From: a bacterium
GTDB taxonomy: Bacteria > SZUA-182
Length of the DNA: 6,940 nt
Assembly (NCBI GenBank): GCA_003230635.1
Contig: QIFF01000218.1
Coordinates: 1-6,940 of the forward strand
Direction of reading: 5' to 3'
The position numbers were made by a program, and so were the translations under genes. This document shows positions 5,379 through 6,940 of this stretch, piece by piece (position 1 is the stretch's first letter; every line of letters begins with the position of its first letter). The notes beneath the pieces were generated by a model that was not told the DNA's origin, did not search any database, and saw nothing but the letters and a program-made list of their open reading frames with translations.

Positions 5379-6371
5379 ATGGAATTTGCAAATCCCCGGC
5401 TGCTGCTTTTGGGCCTGGTAATTCCGCTGCTCATATATAAATATATCTATCGGGGCAGGGCGGGGCGGCTAAGGTTTTCCAGCCTGAAAACCCTACAGCA
5501 CCTGCCGCCCTCCAGTGCCACCCGTCTGCGTCACACCCTGATCGTGCTGCGTCTTCTCTGTCTGGTCTTGCTGGTGGTGGTAATCGCCCGTCCCCGCTCA
5601 GGCCGCAAGAGCACCGAGATTATCAGCGAAGGGGTGGACATTATGATGGTTCTGGACACCTCGGGCAGTATGCGGGCGCTGGATTTCAAATTGAATGATG
5701 AGCGCATCAACCGTCTGGAGGCAGCCAAAAATGTGGTCAGCGAATTCATAAAGCAGCGTGAAAATGACCGCCTGGGAATGGTGGTTTTTGCCCAGGAAGC
5801 CTTTACTCAGTGCCCCCTGACCCTGGATCACGGGGTATTGCTTTCCTTCTTGGACAAGGTGGAAATCGGCATGGCCGGGGACGGAACGGCCATTGGTTCG
5901 GCAATTGGGGTGGCAGTAAAAAGGCTGAAAGACCTCAAGTCTAAATCCAAGCTCATTATCCTCCTTACCGACGGCAGGAATAACGCCGGGCGGCTAAGCC
6001 CAGCCAAGGCGGCGGAGCTGGCGCAAAAATACGGGATTAAAATTTATACCATAGGCGCCGGCACCAAGGGCAAGGCTCCCTTTTTGGTAAATACCTTCTT
6101 TGGCTCCCGGTACGTTTATCAGGAAGTGGATTTGGATGAGGACAGCTTGCAGGAAATCGCCGGGATTACCAAGGCCAGATATTTCCGCGCTACAGATAGT
6201 GAAAGCCTGAAAGACATCTACACCCAAATTGACAGACTGGAAAAAAGCGAGGTCAAGGTCAAGGAACACATGGAATACGAAGAGCTTTTTGCCTGGCCCT
6301 TGCTGGCCGCCCTGGCCCTGCTTTTATTGGAGATACTGTTGGTTAACACCCGTTTCAGGAAAATCCCATGA
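5379..6371 (+). CDS. batA: BatA-like membrane-anchored von Willebrand A domain protein
   Basis: This 330-residue protein has two N-terminal TM segments (about 8-24 and 52-70), a VWA domain at about 86-285, and a C-terminal TM (about 304-322, WPLLAALALLLLEILLV). The MIDAS metal site is complete: DTSGS (D93, S95, S97), T170 in GDGTAIGSA, and D198 in LLTDGRNN. The family motif FAQEAFTQCPLTLD lies at 137-150. The topology implies a VWA domain held at one membrane face between TM helices, as in the Bat (Bacteroides aerotolerance) proteins. The symbol is given by similarity of architecture and position, and a role in aerotolerance is not shown here. The start has a good Shine-Dalgarno (AAAGGA 5368-5373). 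The stop overlaps the ATG of the following VWA gene (ATGA, 6368-6371), which indicates translational coupling. Confidence 0.92.
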   Translation: MEFANPRLLLLGLVIPLLIYKYIYRGRAGRLRFSSLKTLQHLPPSSATRLRHTLIVLRLLCLVLLVVVIARPRSGRKSTEIISEGVDIMMVLDTSGSMRALDFKLNDERINRLEAAKNVVSEFIKQRENDRLGMVVFAQEAFTQCPLTLDHGVLLSFLDKVEIGMAGDGTAIGSAIGVAVKRLKDLKSKSKLIILLTDGRNNAGRLSPAKAAELAQKYGIKIYTIGAGTKGKAPFLVNTFFGSRYVYQEVDLDEDSLQEIAGITKARYFRATDSESLKDIYTQIDRLEKSEVKVKEHMEYEELFAWPLLAALALLLLEILLVNTRFRKIP

Positions 6372-6940
6372 ATTTTGGCGGCTTAAATTACCTGCATTTA
6401 CTCTGGTTAATTCCGGTTTTACCTTTACGCCTTTCGGGCTAAGGACAGGGCGATTGCCGCCTTTTGCAGTTTAAAACTAGCCAAGAGGTTAATGCCATAT
6501 GTCAGCCGGGGCCGGCAAAAATTCAAGGCCGCCTTGCTCATTCTGGCGGTGTTGTTCCTGATTATCGCCCTGGCGCGCCCCAGGTGGAGCTTTGAATGGG
6601 AGGATGTCAAGCGCCGGGGAGTGGATATTGTTATCGCCCTGGACGTTTCCCGCAGCATGCTGGCGGAGGACGTTAAACCCTCCCGTCTGGAGCGGGCCAA
6701 GCGGGAAATCAGCGACCTGCTTTCGCTGCTGGAGGGAGACCGGATTGGCCTGGTGGCTTTTGCCGGAACCGCCTTTACCCAGTGTCCGCTTACCATGGAT
6801 TACGGTGCGGCGGCGATTTTTCTGGATTACCTGGACACCGACTTAATACCTATCCAGGGCACTGACCTGGGGCAGGCGATTCGCACTGCGACTAAGGCCT
6901 TTGACGCCCATAAAAGCCAGTCCAGGGCCTTGATACTGAT
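6368..6940 (+). CDS. batB: BatB-like VWA membrane protein, 3'-truncated by the window and apparently frameshifted
   Basis: ATG 6368 overlaps the batA stop and has AGGA at 6357-6360. It opens with a hydrophobic segment, MNFGGLNYLHLLWLIPV, but the frame then stops at TAA 6440-6442. The next forward frame is open from 6411 to the window end and continues exactly as the family should: YLYAFRAKDRAIAAF, a second TM (AALLILAVLFLIIALARP), a VWA domain with MIDAS DVSRS (Asp codon at 6642), FAGTAFTQCPLTMD, and the MIDAS Thr in GTDLGQA (codon 6861). The third MIDAS Asp lies past the edge. One extra T in the T4 run at 6417-6420 (or two missing) explains the break. It may be a sequencing error, a real mutation or, less likely, recoding. 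An internal start at ATG 6492 would drop TM1. The C-terminal part, and any TPR region, is not visible. Confidence 0.82.

Noticed and set aside
6426..6442. Programmed +1 frameshift in batB
   Set aside because: There is no known slippery heptamer, rare-codon/stop arrangement or stimulatory structure at the site. A simple indel in the T4 run is more economical.
6229..6474. + strand ORF across the batA/batB junction
   Set aside because: It overlaps the batA C-terminal TM in another frame and does not contain the BatB-like sequence, which lies in the frame open from 6411.
6592..6846. 84-codon + strand ORF inside the BatB region
   Set aside because: It is out of frame with the MIDAS-bearing VWA sequence and encodes Trp/Arg-rich sequence with no family features.

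Overview
This is a bacterial window with dense coding, almost all on the + strand, and ordinary Shine-Dalgarno sites. Tight start/stop overlaps (GTGA, ATGA) show an operon style of organisation. The gene order MoxR ATPase - DUF58 protein - small membrane protein - von Willebrand A (VWA) protein - second VWA protein is the conserved core of the MoxR/VWA 'Bat-like' cluster of many Gram-negative and candidate-phylum bacteria. I cannot name the organism. The abundance of several kinds of short palindromic intergenic repeat fits an environmental anaerobe or candidate-phylum genome, but that is inference only.

Layout. Positions 1-163 hold a short inverted repeat and a plausible extended -10 promoter. 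At 170-1033 lies an MscS-type mechanosensitive channel. Positions 1034-1393 (360 bases) carry no convincing gene. They hold three REP-like GTAGGAG palindromes, then an array of hairpins with 4-base loops, part of it bounded by approximately 20-base inverted repeats. At 1394-2722 lies a 442-residue protein with 25 pentapeptide repeats and a long helical C-terminal region of unknown function. From 2813 to the window end runs the Bat-like operon: MoxR AAA+ ATPase (2813-3802), DUF58 VWA-like protein (3799-4677), a one-TM DUF4381-like protein (4772-5290), a BatA-like VWA membrane protein (5379-6371), and a second, BatB-like VWA protein (from 6368) that runs off the end and carries an apparent frameshift near 6417-6420.

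How the genes work together. In this family, MoxR is a AAA+ chaperone that acts with VWA proteins through their metal-binding MIDAS motif. DUF58 is the usual soluble partner, and the BatA/BatB proteins present VWA domains anchored by flanking TM segments. The cluster probably assembles or matures an envelope or metal-containing target, which cannot be read from the sequence. The MscS and pentapeptide genes are neighbours with no obvious functional link.

The most notable feature is not a protein. The operon is overlap-coupled at two junctions (MoxR/DUF58 and BatA/BatB), but the other two junctions are interrupted by palindromic elements. At 4686-4788 a double-hairpin element is flanked by a 20-base duplication (18/20) of the beginning of the downstream gene. 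The original Shine-Dalgarno/ATG now drives a 32-codon leader ORF whose stop overlaps a replacement ATG. This looks like a recent palindromic-element insertion that left the gene usable by translational reinitiation.
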